A stretch of 37,889 nt of DNA from Corallococcus terminator (GTDB lineage Bacteria; Myxococcota; Myxococcia; Myxococcales; Myxococcaceae), in the NCBI RefSeq assembly GCF_003611635.1, contig NZ_RAVZ01000050.1, forward strand, positions 1 through 37,889, in the 5' to 3' direction. Below, piece after piece: positions 8,382-14,995 of the stretch; positions within the stretch are counted from its first letter, which is position 1, and each line of letters opens with the position of its first letter. Below the pieces are notes generated by a model, which saw only the letters and a list, made by a program, of their open reading frames with translations, had not been told where the DNA came from and searched no databases. The translations under genes were made by a program, and so were the position numbers.

Positions 8382-9893
8382 TCAAGAGGTTCCGAGCGCG
8401 GAGGACTGGCGCAGGAAGGGCATCCTCCGAGGCAGCTTCTTCGCCCAGAAGGACTCCACCGAGCGATGGAAGAGGCGAAGCAGCGGTGCTCCGGGCCTTC
8501 CTTCCAGCGCGGCCAACTCCAGGGCGGACCGGTCAAGCAGCGCTCGGGCCCGCTGGTACTCGGTGAGCGCCCAGGTCCGACCCACTTCGGAGGCGAGCAA
8601 TGCGTCCATGTCCGCCGGGTCGTGACCCCCGGCCCGCACCTCCGCGGCGACGTCCGCGGGCACGTTGAAGAGGCCCTGGGACAGGTCCTCGCGCAAGTCA
8701 CGCATCACGGAGCACCAGCCCAGCGCCGCGAGCAGAGAAGGGGCCTCGTCCGAGTGCACCCTCGCATCCGCGACATGCAGCATCAGCTCCACCGACAGGC
8801 GGAAGGTGGCCGCGAGGTGCGCCTGGAGCGTCGCCGCGTCCCACCAGCGTCCGTCCCGCACCCGCTCGCGGTCCTTGCGCATCGTGCGCACCAGTTCGAG
8901 CACCTGCTCCCGCGCCCGGTCGTCGGTCAGCTCCGTGAGCAGGACCCGCCCCAGCGTCGTCGCGGTGTCGTGGAACTCGGACGATGCTCCAGGGACATGG
9001 GGCGCGCCGGTCTCCAACCGAATGATGAGCGCGTCGATGTGGTCCAGCGGTTCGCCTTCGACCGGACGGTCTCCGTCCAGCACGTCATCCACCAACTGGA
9101 GGAAACAGAAGCCCGCCCGGGCCCTGCGTGCCTTGCGCCAGCGCCCCACCGACTGCTGGTACAGCGCCAGCGCGATGAGCCCATAACGCGGATGCCTTCG
9201 CGCGAAGCGGTACAGCTCTCTCGCGCAGAGGGCTTCCACGCGCACGGCTTCGAGGAACCTCGCCTCACGGACCCTTGGGGCCACGACGCGCCACGTGCCC
9301 CACGCCAGCAGTGCTCCCGCGAACACGTCCACCAGATGGTGCTCATGGATGAGCAGCGTGGAGGCGGCGATGGCCAGGGCCCACAGCGCGAACACGGCGC
9401 GGGCCACCGGCCCGGAACGCTCGCGGTAAGCCAGCGCCGCCGTGCAGGCGAAGGCGACGTGGAGCGAGGGCAGGTAGTTGCGCTCCAGGTTCATCGTGTC
9501 CGCGAGCTGGAAGACCTGCATCCAGCCGCCACTGACTGCGCGCGGAGGCCACGCGACCTCGACCGGAAGGACCAGGAAGCAGAGCGCGCCCACGACCGTC
9601 TCCGCGCACAGCGCCAGCGCGAAGGGGAGCATCTGTCGCCACGTCCGGAAGATGAACAGGGACAGCAACAGCAGCACGTCCATGCTCACGTAGACGGCGG
9701 CCCAGCCGGGGATGAAAGGGATGTGCTGCTCGAAGGGCAGGTCCACCCGCAAGCCGCCTGGATAGAACCCCGTCACCCAGCTCGCGCCCCCGTAGACCGC
9801 CAGGAAGAACAGCGCGAAGCCGCCCGCGAGCGCGCCCGTGCGCTTCAGTTCTCCCGACGTCGGCCAGCCGAAGAGCGCCGTGGATCCACTCAT
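8382..9893 (-). CDS. PAP2-family membrane phosphatase fused to a squalene/phytoene synthase-like domain
   Basis: A 503-residue two-domain protein. Residues 15-215 are a polytopic PAP2 domain of the Aur1/inositol-phosphotransferase subgroup, with the catalytic signatures NYLPSLHVAF (H145) and HEHHLVD (H185-x3-D189). Residues 225-490 look like an all-alpha head-to-head prenyl synthase: the first aspartate motif VDDVLDGD (D269, D270, D273) and the second MRDLREDLSQG (D399-x3-D403), in the spacing of squalene/phytoene synthases. The expected chemistry is condensation or ionisation of prenyl diphosphates by the soluble half and removal or transfer of a (di)phosphate by the membrane half. The start at 9893 forms an ATGA overlap with the desaturase stop and has GGAGAAGG before it, so translation is coupled. 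The precise product is unknown. Catalytic residues look intact in both halves. Confidence 0.82.
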   Translation of the reverse strand: MSGSTALFGWPTSGELKRTGALAGGFALFFLAVYGGASWVTGFYPGGLRVDLPFEQHIPFIPGWAAVYVSMDVLLLLSLFIFRTWRQMLPFALALCAETVVGALCFLVLPVEVAWPPRAVSGGWMQVFQLADTMNLERNYLPSLHVAFACTAALAYRERSGPVARAVFALWALAIAASTLLIHEHHLVDVFAGALLAWGTWRVVAPRVREARFLEAVRVEALCARELYRFARRHPRYGLIALALYQQSVGRWRKARRARAGFCFLQLVDDVLDGDRPVEGEPLDHIDALIIRLETGAPHVPGASSEFHDTATTLGRVLLTELTDDRAREQVLELVRTMRKDRERVRDGRWWDAATLQAHLAATFRLSVELMLHVADARVHSDEAPSLLAALGWCSVMRDLREDLSQGLFNVPADVAAEVRAGGHDPADMDALLASEVGRTWALTEYQRARALLDRSALELAALEGRPGAPLLRLFHRSVESFWAKKLPRRMPFLRQSSALGTS

Positions 9894-10801
9894 GGCGCCT
9901 TCTCCGGGAACGGACGCGGTCCCCTCCACATCTGGAGCCAGACGCGCAGGAACCCCGGACGCGGGACGCTCTCATCCACGTAGCGGCCCAGGTAGAGCCA
10001 TGGGACCTGTGGATGGACGTGGTGCGCCCGGTGGTAGTGGTAGTTGAGGAACACCCAGCGCACCGGCGCGGCGACCCGCAGGTCCCAGGCGCCTTCGCGC
10101 ACGTCCAGCGGGGACCACGCATGGTCCGCGTACTGGAGCGAGCTCCAGTTCACCGCGAACGCCGCGTAGCACAGCGCCCATCCAGCCGGCGTCAGGTCCA
10201 GCGCGTACGCCAGCGCCGCCTGTACGGCCACCATCCCCAGCACCTCCGCGCGGATGAGGGCTCCCGGTGCCTCTTCCAATCGCCCCAGGTACGCGTCCGC
10301 GCCAGTCTGCTCTCCGTAGCGCGTGCCCGGACCGCGCAGCCGCTTCAACAACCCCGGCGCCAACGCGAACACAAGCGCCCCCACTGGCACGAACACCCAG
10401 TAGATGCCGGTGAGGATGGCGTACCACTGCGCACGCTTGAGCCAGCGGTGGTCGCCCGGCCGTAGATAGTCGAACTGCTCGCGGTCCGTGCGGTTGTGGC
10501 GGTGGTGCGTCAGGTGGAAGGCCCGCTGCAACGTGAACGACGTCGGGAAGAACGTCGCCGCCAGTCGCCCGAGCCCGTTGTTCACGCGCCTCGACGGATG
10601 CAGCACCCCGTGCGTTGCCTCGTGCAACAGCGAGAACACCGTGTTGTTCACGTACGAGAAGACCCCCGCGGCCACCAGCCGCACCGCCAGCGTCTCCGCG
10701 TGCGACGCCGTCCACAGGCACAGTGCCCCCGCGCCCATCGCCGCGACGAGCAGGACCGCGTTGAGCGCGGCAGGGATGGGCGGGGCGTCAGCGGTGCGCA
10801 T
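9890..10801 (-). CDS. Membrane fatty acid desaturase/hydroxylase family protein
   Basis: A 303-residue integral membrane di-iron oxygenase of the FA_desaturase superfamily. The three histidine clusters are HEATH (60-64), HLTHH (96-100) and HRAHH (257-261), with an extra YADHAW near residue 224. Hydrophobic stretches flank them as expected, with the histidines facing the cytoplasm. The family introduces double bonds or hydroxyl/keto groups into acyl lipids, carotenoids or sterols; the sequence alone does not fix the substrate. It sits between a Rieske oxygenase, whose stop it overlaps by 14 bases, and the PAP2-prenyl synthase, whose start it overlaps by 4 bases, which points to a lipid or isoprenoid substrate shared with those genes. 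The start at 10801 is the first ATG of the frame and gives a normal length. Confidence 0.85.
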   Translation of the reverse strand: MRTADAPPIPAALNAVLLVAAMGAGALCLWTASHAETLAVRLVAAGVFSYVNNTVFSLLHEATHGVLHPSRRVNNGLGRLAATFFPTSFTLQRAFHLTHHRHNRTDREQFDYLRPGDHRWLKRAQWYAILTGIYWVFVPVGALVFALAPGLLKRLRGPGTRYGEQTGADAYLGRLEEAPGALIRAEVLGMVAVQAALAYALDLTPAGWALCYAAFAVNWSSLQYADHAWSPLDVREGAWDLRVAAPVRWVFLNYHYHRAHHVHPQVPWLYLGRYVDESVPRPGFLRVWLQMWRGPRPFPEKAP

Positions 10802-11780
10802 CGTTCGGGTCCTCGGGCAGCCCGATGGCGAAGTCGATCAACTGGCGCATCACCGGATCCGCGGTCGCCGTGGCGACGTTGAAGCGCATCCCGTCCAGCA
10901 CGGACAAATCCCGGCGCAGGAAGGACGTGTACAGCCACCGGGACACCTTGAGCGCCAGCGCCGCCGCGCCCGGAATCCGCCCCCTTCGCGCGGCGACGGC
11001 GAGCTGCACCGACACCCCCTCCGGCACCGGCGTCAGCCCCGCCAGCAACATTCCCCGCGCCCGCCCCAGGTCGCTCTGCACCGACATCAACGTGCCCCCG
11101 TGCAGCGTGAGCGTCACGCGGATGTGATTGCCCGACAGCGCCTTCATCAGCCGGTCGCTCGCCCCGGTGCCAATGACCCGCGACGTGTAGCGCAGCCGCA
11201 GCGTGAACGGATCCGGCGTGTCCACCGTGGGCACGTCCCTCAATTCGCGGTGGTGCACCGTGCGCAGGTGTTCCAGATCGAACGAATTGGCCACCAGCGG
11301 CAGCCAGGGGCAGCGCACCGTCACCGGCGGGCCCACGTGCCACGCGTGCTCCGGGCCGCCTACGTCCGGGGGCGGGAAGAGCGCCGTGGGGCCGTTGAAG
11401 ACCAGCACCCCTCCGAAGCGCTCCTCCACCGGGAAGGCCTGGGGACCCGGCAGGTGGGACACGTCACCCCGACCCGGCACGGCGCGGCACCGGCCCGCCC
11501 CGTCGAAGCTCCAGTGGTGCAGGGGACAGCGCAACAGCTCGCCCTGGACGGTGCCGTGCTTCAGGTGGGCCCCCAGGTGGGGACAGTGCGCCTCCAGCGC
11601 GTGCACCTGTCCCGTCTCGCTCCGGAAGACCACCAGCTCGCGCCCGCCCAACTGGACGCCCCTCGCCTGCCCCCGCCGCAATGCTGCGGAAGGACCCACG
11701 AGGTACCAGGCGCGGGGACGCACGGGCCCGGGGAGGCGCGCCGCATCCCCCCCGGCCGGCACAGGAACAGCCATGGTCAT
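10788..11780 (-). CDS. Rieske non-haem iron oxygenase
   Basis: A 330-residue oxygenase with an N-terminal Rieske [2Fe-2S] domain, CPHLGAH (C66-x-H68) and CPLHHW (C85-x2-H88), and a C-terminal catalytic domain whose mononuclear iron motif is NSFDLEHLRTVHH (N165, D168, H171, H176). This is the architecture of KshA, vanillate demethylase and the sterol 7-desaturase (DAF-36/Neverland) type. It needs electrons from a separate reductase, none of which is encoded nearby. ATG 11780 is preferred: AGGG precedes it, while ATG 11774 is a possible second start and the frame upstream runs into the divergent promoter region. It is the first gene of a three-gene operon with the desaturase and PAP2-prenyl synthase. 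A role in tailoring a lipid or isoprenoid is inferred from that context. Confidence 0.86.
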   Translation of the reverse strand: MTMAVPVPAGGDAARLPGPVRPRAWYLVGPSAALRRGQARGVQLGGRELVVFRSETGQVHALEAHCPHLGAHLKHGTVQGELLRCPLHHWSFDGAGRCRAVPGRGDVSHLPGPQAFPVEERFGGVLVFNGPTALFPPPDVGGPEHAWHVGPPVTVRCPWLPLVANSFDLEHLRTVHHRELRDVPTVDTPDPFTLRLRYTSRVIGTGASDRLMKALSGNHIRVTLTLHGGTLMSVQSDLGRARGMLLAGLTPVPEGVSVQLAVAARRGRIPGAAALALKVSRWLYTSFLRRDLSVLDGMRFNVATATADPVMRQLIDFAIGLPEDPNDAHR

Positions 11781-11922
11781 GGACCCTAGCGGACCCGGTG
11801 TCCCCAGGGCCACGGGCGATGGGTGGAGTGGTAGCTTTACGCGCGGGTTCCTGTTTTGTCAGGACGCTGGCGGAACCGGGTACGACGTCCGACGCGGCGC
11901 GGATCCGGGAAGGGAAGGCGAC
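11781..11922. promoter_or_regulatory. Divergent promoter region
   Basis: This 142-base gap separates the start of the Rieske operon (minus) from the TPR/cNMP gene (plus), so both promoters must lie here or nearby. No convincing consensus elements are visible. AGGGAAGG at 11911-11918 is the ribosome site of the plus-strand gene. Confidence 0.45.
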
Positions 11923-13110
11923 ATGGCAGGCGAAACGGCGGGCAGCGGACGGAGCGGCGCGATGCGAGGCGGCACGCTCCAGGTGGTGCAGACCCTGGCG
12001 GCGCAGGGAGAGCCGGAGCGCGCGGCGCAGCTCTACGAGGAGCTGGGGGCCGCGCAGCGCGAGCGTCTGCGCAAGGAGGCCTCGCAGGGGACGGCGAAGG
12101 AGCGCCACTGGCTGGTGGACGTGCTGCGCCGGGCGCGCGACTTCACGGGCGCGGCGCGGCTGCTCGACGGCAGCGGCGACGACGTGAACGTGGCGGACCT
12201 GTACGCGCAAGGCGGCCAGCACGTGGCGGCGGCGGAGGCGTACCTGCGCGCGGGCGAGGTGGAGCGCGCCGCGGCGGCCTTCGAGCGGGGTGGGGCGCTG
12301 GAGCGCGCGCTGGAGGTGTACCGGGGCCTGGGCGCCACCGAGTCCATGGCGCACTGCCTGGTCCGCCTGGGCCGCCACTTCGAGGCCGCGGACCTCTACC
12401 AGAAGCTGGGCCAGGCGCACGCGGAGGCCGAGGCGCTGGGCGGCGTGCTCGCCGAAGACCCTCGCTACGTCGAAGCGGTGCTGCGCACCTGCAAGGTGCT
12501 GGACGCGGGAGGCTTCACGCACCGGGCGCTCGCGGTGCTGGCGGATGCGCTGAGCAGCTCCGAACTGCTGCGCGTGGATCCGGTGCTCGTCACGGAGAAG
12601 GCGCGGCTGTTGCGGCGCATGGGGCTGGACGTGGAGGCGGAGGCGCTGCTGGCGCGACTGGCCGCGGGCGCGTCCGTGCCGGAGGCCAGCGGCTACCGCT
12701 TCCTCAAGGCCATTCCCATTTTCGGGGAGCTGCCGCTGGAGGACATGAAGGACCTGTACCGGCTGGCGCGGCCGGTGACGGCGACGCCGGGCACGGTGCT
12801 GCTGGAGAAGGGCGCTCCTGGCACCGGGCTGCTGGTGTTGCTGGAGGGGTCGGTGGATGTCTTCAGCGGCAACGAGGCCAACGCGCGGTTGCTCAACTCG
12901 CTGGGGCCGGGCTCGCACCTGGGGGAGATTTCACTCGTGCAGGACGGTCCGGTGTCCGCGAACGTGCGGGCGAAGACGGCCGTGCGCGCGCTGCGCATCA
13001 CCCGCGAGAGCTTCCAGCACTTCCTCGCCACGCACGACACGGCGTCGCTGCACATCTACCGGCTCTTCACGCAGAGCCTCGCGGCGCGCGTGCGGGCGCT
13101 GAGCGGCTGA
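11923..13110 (+). CDS. TPR-like repeat protein with C-terminal cyclic nucleotide-binding domain
   Basis: A 395-residue, probably cytoplasmic protein. Residues 15-250 are alanine- and leucine-rich helical hairpins of TPR type with recurring A-x-L-Y-x-x-L-G and A-x-A-Y-x-R-A-G patterns. Residues 265-390 form a cyclic nucleotide-binding (CRP-like) beta barrel: IPIFGELPLEDMKDL, the phosphate-binding cassette region GSHLGEISLVQDGPVSANVRA, and the closing helices ITRESFQHFLATH. The usual arginine of the cassette (RxA) is not obvious, because VSAN stands where PRSA is typical. No DNA-binding domain follows, so it is not a CRP-type transcription factor; it more likely senses a nucleotide or uses the fold as a scaffold for partners bound by the repeats. 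The start at 11923 is supported by the GGGAAGG ribosome site. No enzymatic output domain is present. Confidence 0.8.
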   Translation: MAGETAGSGRSGAMRGGTLQVVQTLAAQGEPERAAQLYEELGAAQRERLRKEASQGTAKERHWLVDVLRRARDFTGAARLLDGSGDDVNVADLYAQGGQHVAAAEAYLRAGEVERAAAAFERGGALERALEVYRGLGATESMAHCLVRLGRHFEAADLYQKLGQAHAEAEALGGVLAEDPRYVEAVLRTCKVLDAGGFTHRALAVLADALSSSELLRVDPVLVTEKARLLRRMGLDVEAEALLARLAAGASVPEASGYRFLKAIPIFGELPLEDMKDLYRLARPVTATPGTVLLEKGAPGTGLLVLLEGSVDVFSGNEANARLLNSLGPGSHLGEISLVQDGPVSANVRAKTAVRALRITRESFQHFLATHDTASLHIYRLFTQSLAARVRALSG

Positions 13111-13130
13111 GGGCCGCCCGAACGGGGGCG

Positions 13131-13161
13131 TGCCTGCTTCCCTGCTCTTGGTGCGCAGGCA
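13131..13161 (+). terminator. Weak candidate hairpin after the TPR/cNMP gene
   Basis: TGCCTGC at 13131-13137 can pair with GCAGGCA at 13155-13161 across a 17-base loop, 20 bases after the stop at 13110. There is no T-tract, so this is only a weak terminator candidate. Confidence 0.2.
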
Positions 13162-13243
13162 GGCGAGCACCAGGAGGGGGCTGTCACGGTCAGCCGGTCG
13201 CCCCCATCCTCCAGGAGGACACTCCTGCTCGGAAGGACGCCCC

Positions 13244-13567
13244 ATGGCTCCGATCGCCGTACTGAAGACCCAGGCTCGCGCGAACTGGCGCATGTGGTGG
13301 GTCCTGGCCTCCACGCCCAGCGCCGCCCTGCCGCTCCTGGGCATCAGCGGTTCGAAGCGCGGGCGGATGGGACTCCTCGGCCACCTAGCCACGGGGGCCA
13401 TCGGGTTGGGAATCCTGTCGCTGGCCTTCATGGGGCTGCGCCACATCCCGCGCGGGCCCGGTCGCCTGTCAGGCAAGAAGGCGTGGAACCGGGCGCCCAA
13501 GGACTTCCCCATCTCCGGCTCGATGGTGCCGGAGGAGTTCTCCGCGTCGATGGCTTCCGGTCACTGA
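13244..13567 (+). CDS. Small membrane protein of unknown function
   Basis: A 107-residue protein that I do not recognise. It has a basic N-terminal stretch with WRMWWVL, a small hydrophobic segment around residues 18-34, a clearer transmembrane helix around residues 45-65 (TGAIGLGILSLAFMGL), and a polar C-terminus ending in FSASMASGH. The ATG at 13244 follows GGAAGGA with about six bases of spacing, a strong ribosome site, which is why I accept it as a real gene despite its size. The segment between residues 28 and 45 is rich in glycine and basic residues and would lie at the membrane face. It is downstream of the TPR/cNMP gene by 133 bases and converges on the next gene 10 bases away. Confidence 0.6.
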   Translation: MAPIAVLKTQARANWRMWWVLASTPSAALPLLGISGSKRGRMGLLGHLATGAIGLGILSLAFMGLRHIPRGPGRLSGKKAWNRAPKDFPISGSMVPEEFSASMASGH

Positions 13568-13577
13568 CACGGGGGCT

Positions 13578-14939
13578 TCAGGGCCGGCGCTCGATGCCAA
13601 TCGCGACGGACGGGCCCGTGAGCGCGTTCCCGGTTCCATCCGAGAGTGAGACGATGCCCAGGCTCGCGGAGAGCACGGTGGTACCGGTGCCGCCGGTGCC
13701 CTTGAGGAAGCTGCGCACGCCGACCTCGCCGAAGTTCCAACCGCTGGCCGCGCCACCGCCCGCCCCGAAGAGGGACAGGCTGGGGGTGAGGGGCACCTGG
13801 AGTTCGCCCCGACCGGAGCCAAAGCGGAACTTGTTGTCGCGCGAGAGGATGGAAGAGCTCCACGCGAGGTGGAACCCGTCGAGCGCCCCCAGCCGCAGCA
13901 CCTGTTGGATGGACGGTCCCGCGTTGGATTCGCAGACGTTCTTGCCTGGGATTTCCTTGTACGTATCCGGCTCGAGTTCGGGGTAGCACGACTTCTGACC
14001 GAACAGCACTCCCGCGCCAATGCCCACTTCGAGGAAGTCGGTGGAGTAGGCCACGGCGGCGTAGGCGGCGCCTGGGGTGTGGCGCAGGCCGGTGCCCAGA
14101 CCGAAGCCAACGGGTTCCAACTGGGCGCTCAGCACCACGGGGCTCTCACCCGGTCGCCACGCGACGAAGGCGTCCAACAGCAGTCCGCCCGCGCGAGCGG
14201 AGCGTCCCAATCGGGTGGTCGCATCCAGCGCGAGGAAGGGCCGCGCGTGGAAGCCGTAGCGCAGGTGCGGCACGCCGGGTTCGGGGAAGAAGAGTCGCGC
14301 CGTCGCGGGAGCATCGGTGACGACGGCGGTGTCCCCCACGCGCACGCTCTCTCCGCGGCCCAGCCGCGCGCGGGCGGAGTCCTCGCGGGACTCGACGACC
14401 TCCAGCACCACTTCGCGGGCGTCCTGGGTGCGGACCCGGACGCGGCTGCCTTCGCGCACGCCCGCCGTGTCTCCGCCGGAGAGCGTCACGTCGCCATCCT
14501 TCACGGCGGTGATGGTCAGTCGTCGTGCCGTCGTGGTCGGCGTCATCGGAGGCGCCTGGGTGGGAGGCGCTTCAGTGACGACGGTGAGGTCGCGCGCCGA
14601 GCCCAGCGCGGACGCCAGTGAGTCGGGCTGGGGCTGTTCCGGTGTGGCGAGGGAGAAGGCGTGGGCCTCTTCGCGCTGCTCGATGGCGAGGAGCGACTGG
14701 TTGACGATGACGAGCCGCACGAAGCGCCGGCCCTCCTCGATGCGCCGCACGAGCTGGGGCGCGGCGCCGTCGAGCTTGAGCACGGCGATGCCACCGCGTC
14801 CGAGCGCGGCGTACGTCACGCCCTGGTGCACGACGGCATCCAGGACGGGGCCCAGGCCCAGCGTCTCCGCCGCATGGGAGGCAGGGGAGGTGGAAGCCTG
14901 GGCGACGATGACGGAGGCGAGGAGGGTGGGCAGGAGCAT
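13578..14939 (-). CDS. Secreted protein of unknown function, possible outer-membrane barrel domain
   Basis: A 453-residue exported protein without a family I can name. Residues 1-15 (MLLPTLLASVIVAQA) are a short signal peptide. Residues 30-100 contain repeats of short beta strands (GVTYAALGRGGIAVLKLDG, FVRLVIVNQSLLAI) like those of beta-propeller or LVIVD proteins. Residues 140-220 form a small domain with KDGDVTLSGGDTAGVREGSRVRV, a pattern seen in envelope proteins that bind or describe a lumen. Residues 230-450 alternate hydrophobic and polar residues with many glycines and aromatics (HLRYGFHARPFLALDATTRLG), as expected for outer-membrane barrel strands. Two cysteines (KSCYPE, NVCESN) could form a disulfide. 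The start is fixed by the signal peptide. It lies 56 bases after the HerA-like gene on the same strand and might be read from that operon, but its G+C-rich codons look like the host's. Confidence 0.6.
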   Translation of the reverse strand: MLLPTLLASVIVAQASTSPASHAAETLGLGPVLDAVVHQGVTYAALGRGGIAVLKLDGAAPQLVRRIEEGRRFVRLVIVNQSLLAIEQREEAHAFSLATPEQPQPDSLASALGSARDLTVVTEAPPTQAPPMTPTTTARRLTITAVKDGDVTLSGGDTAGVREGSRVRVRTQDAREVVLEVVESREDSARARLGRGESVRVGDTAVVTDAPATARLFFPEPGVPHLRYGFHARPFLALDATTRLGRSARAGGLLLDAFVAWRPGESPVVLSAQLEPVGFGLGTGLRHTPGAAYAAVAYSTDFLEVGIGAGVLFGQKSCYPELEPDTYKEIPGKNVCESNAGPSIQQVLRLGALDGFHLAWSSSILSRDNKFRFGSGRGELQVPLTPSLSLFGAGGGAASGWNFGEVGVRSFLKGTGGTGTTVLSASLGIVSLSDGTGNALTGPSVAIGIERRP

Positions 14940-14995
14940 GGCGAGGGGCTCTATATCGCTCCCACCTTCCACCGTCCCTGGACTCTGTGTGACGT

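Noticed and set aside
8070-9983. 637-residue plus-strand frame opposite the PAP2-synthase gene
   Set aside because: Antisense shadow; the minus strand has clear catalytic motifs and coupled starts.
11203-11922. N-terminal extension of the TPR/cNMP frame
   Set aside because: It lies over the Rieske gene in antisense and has no family match; the ribosome site and domain start at 11923.
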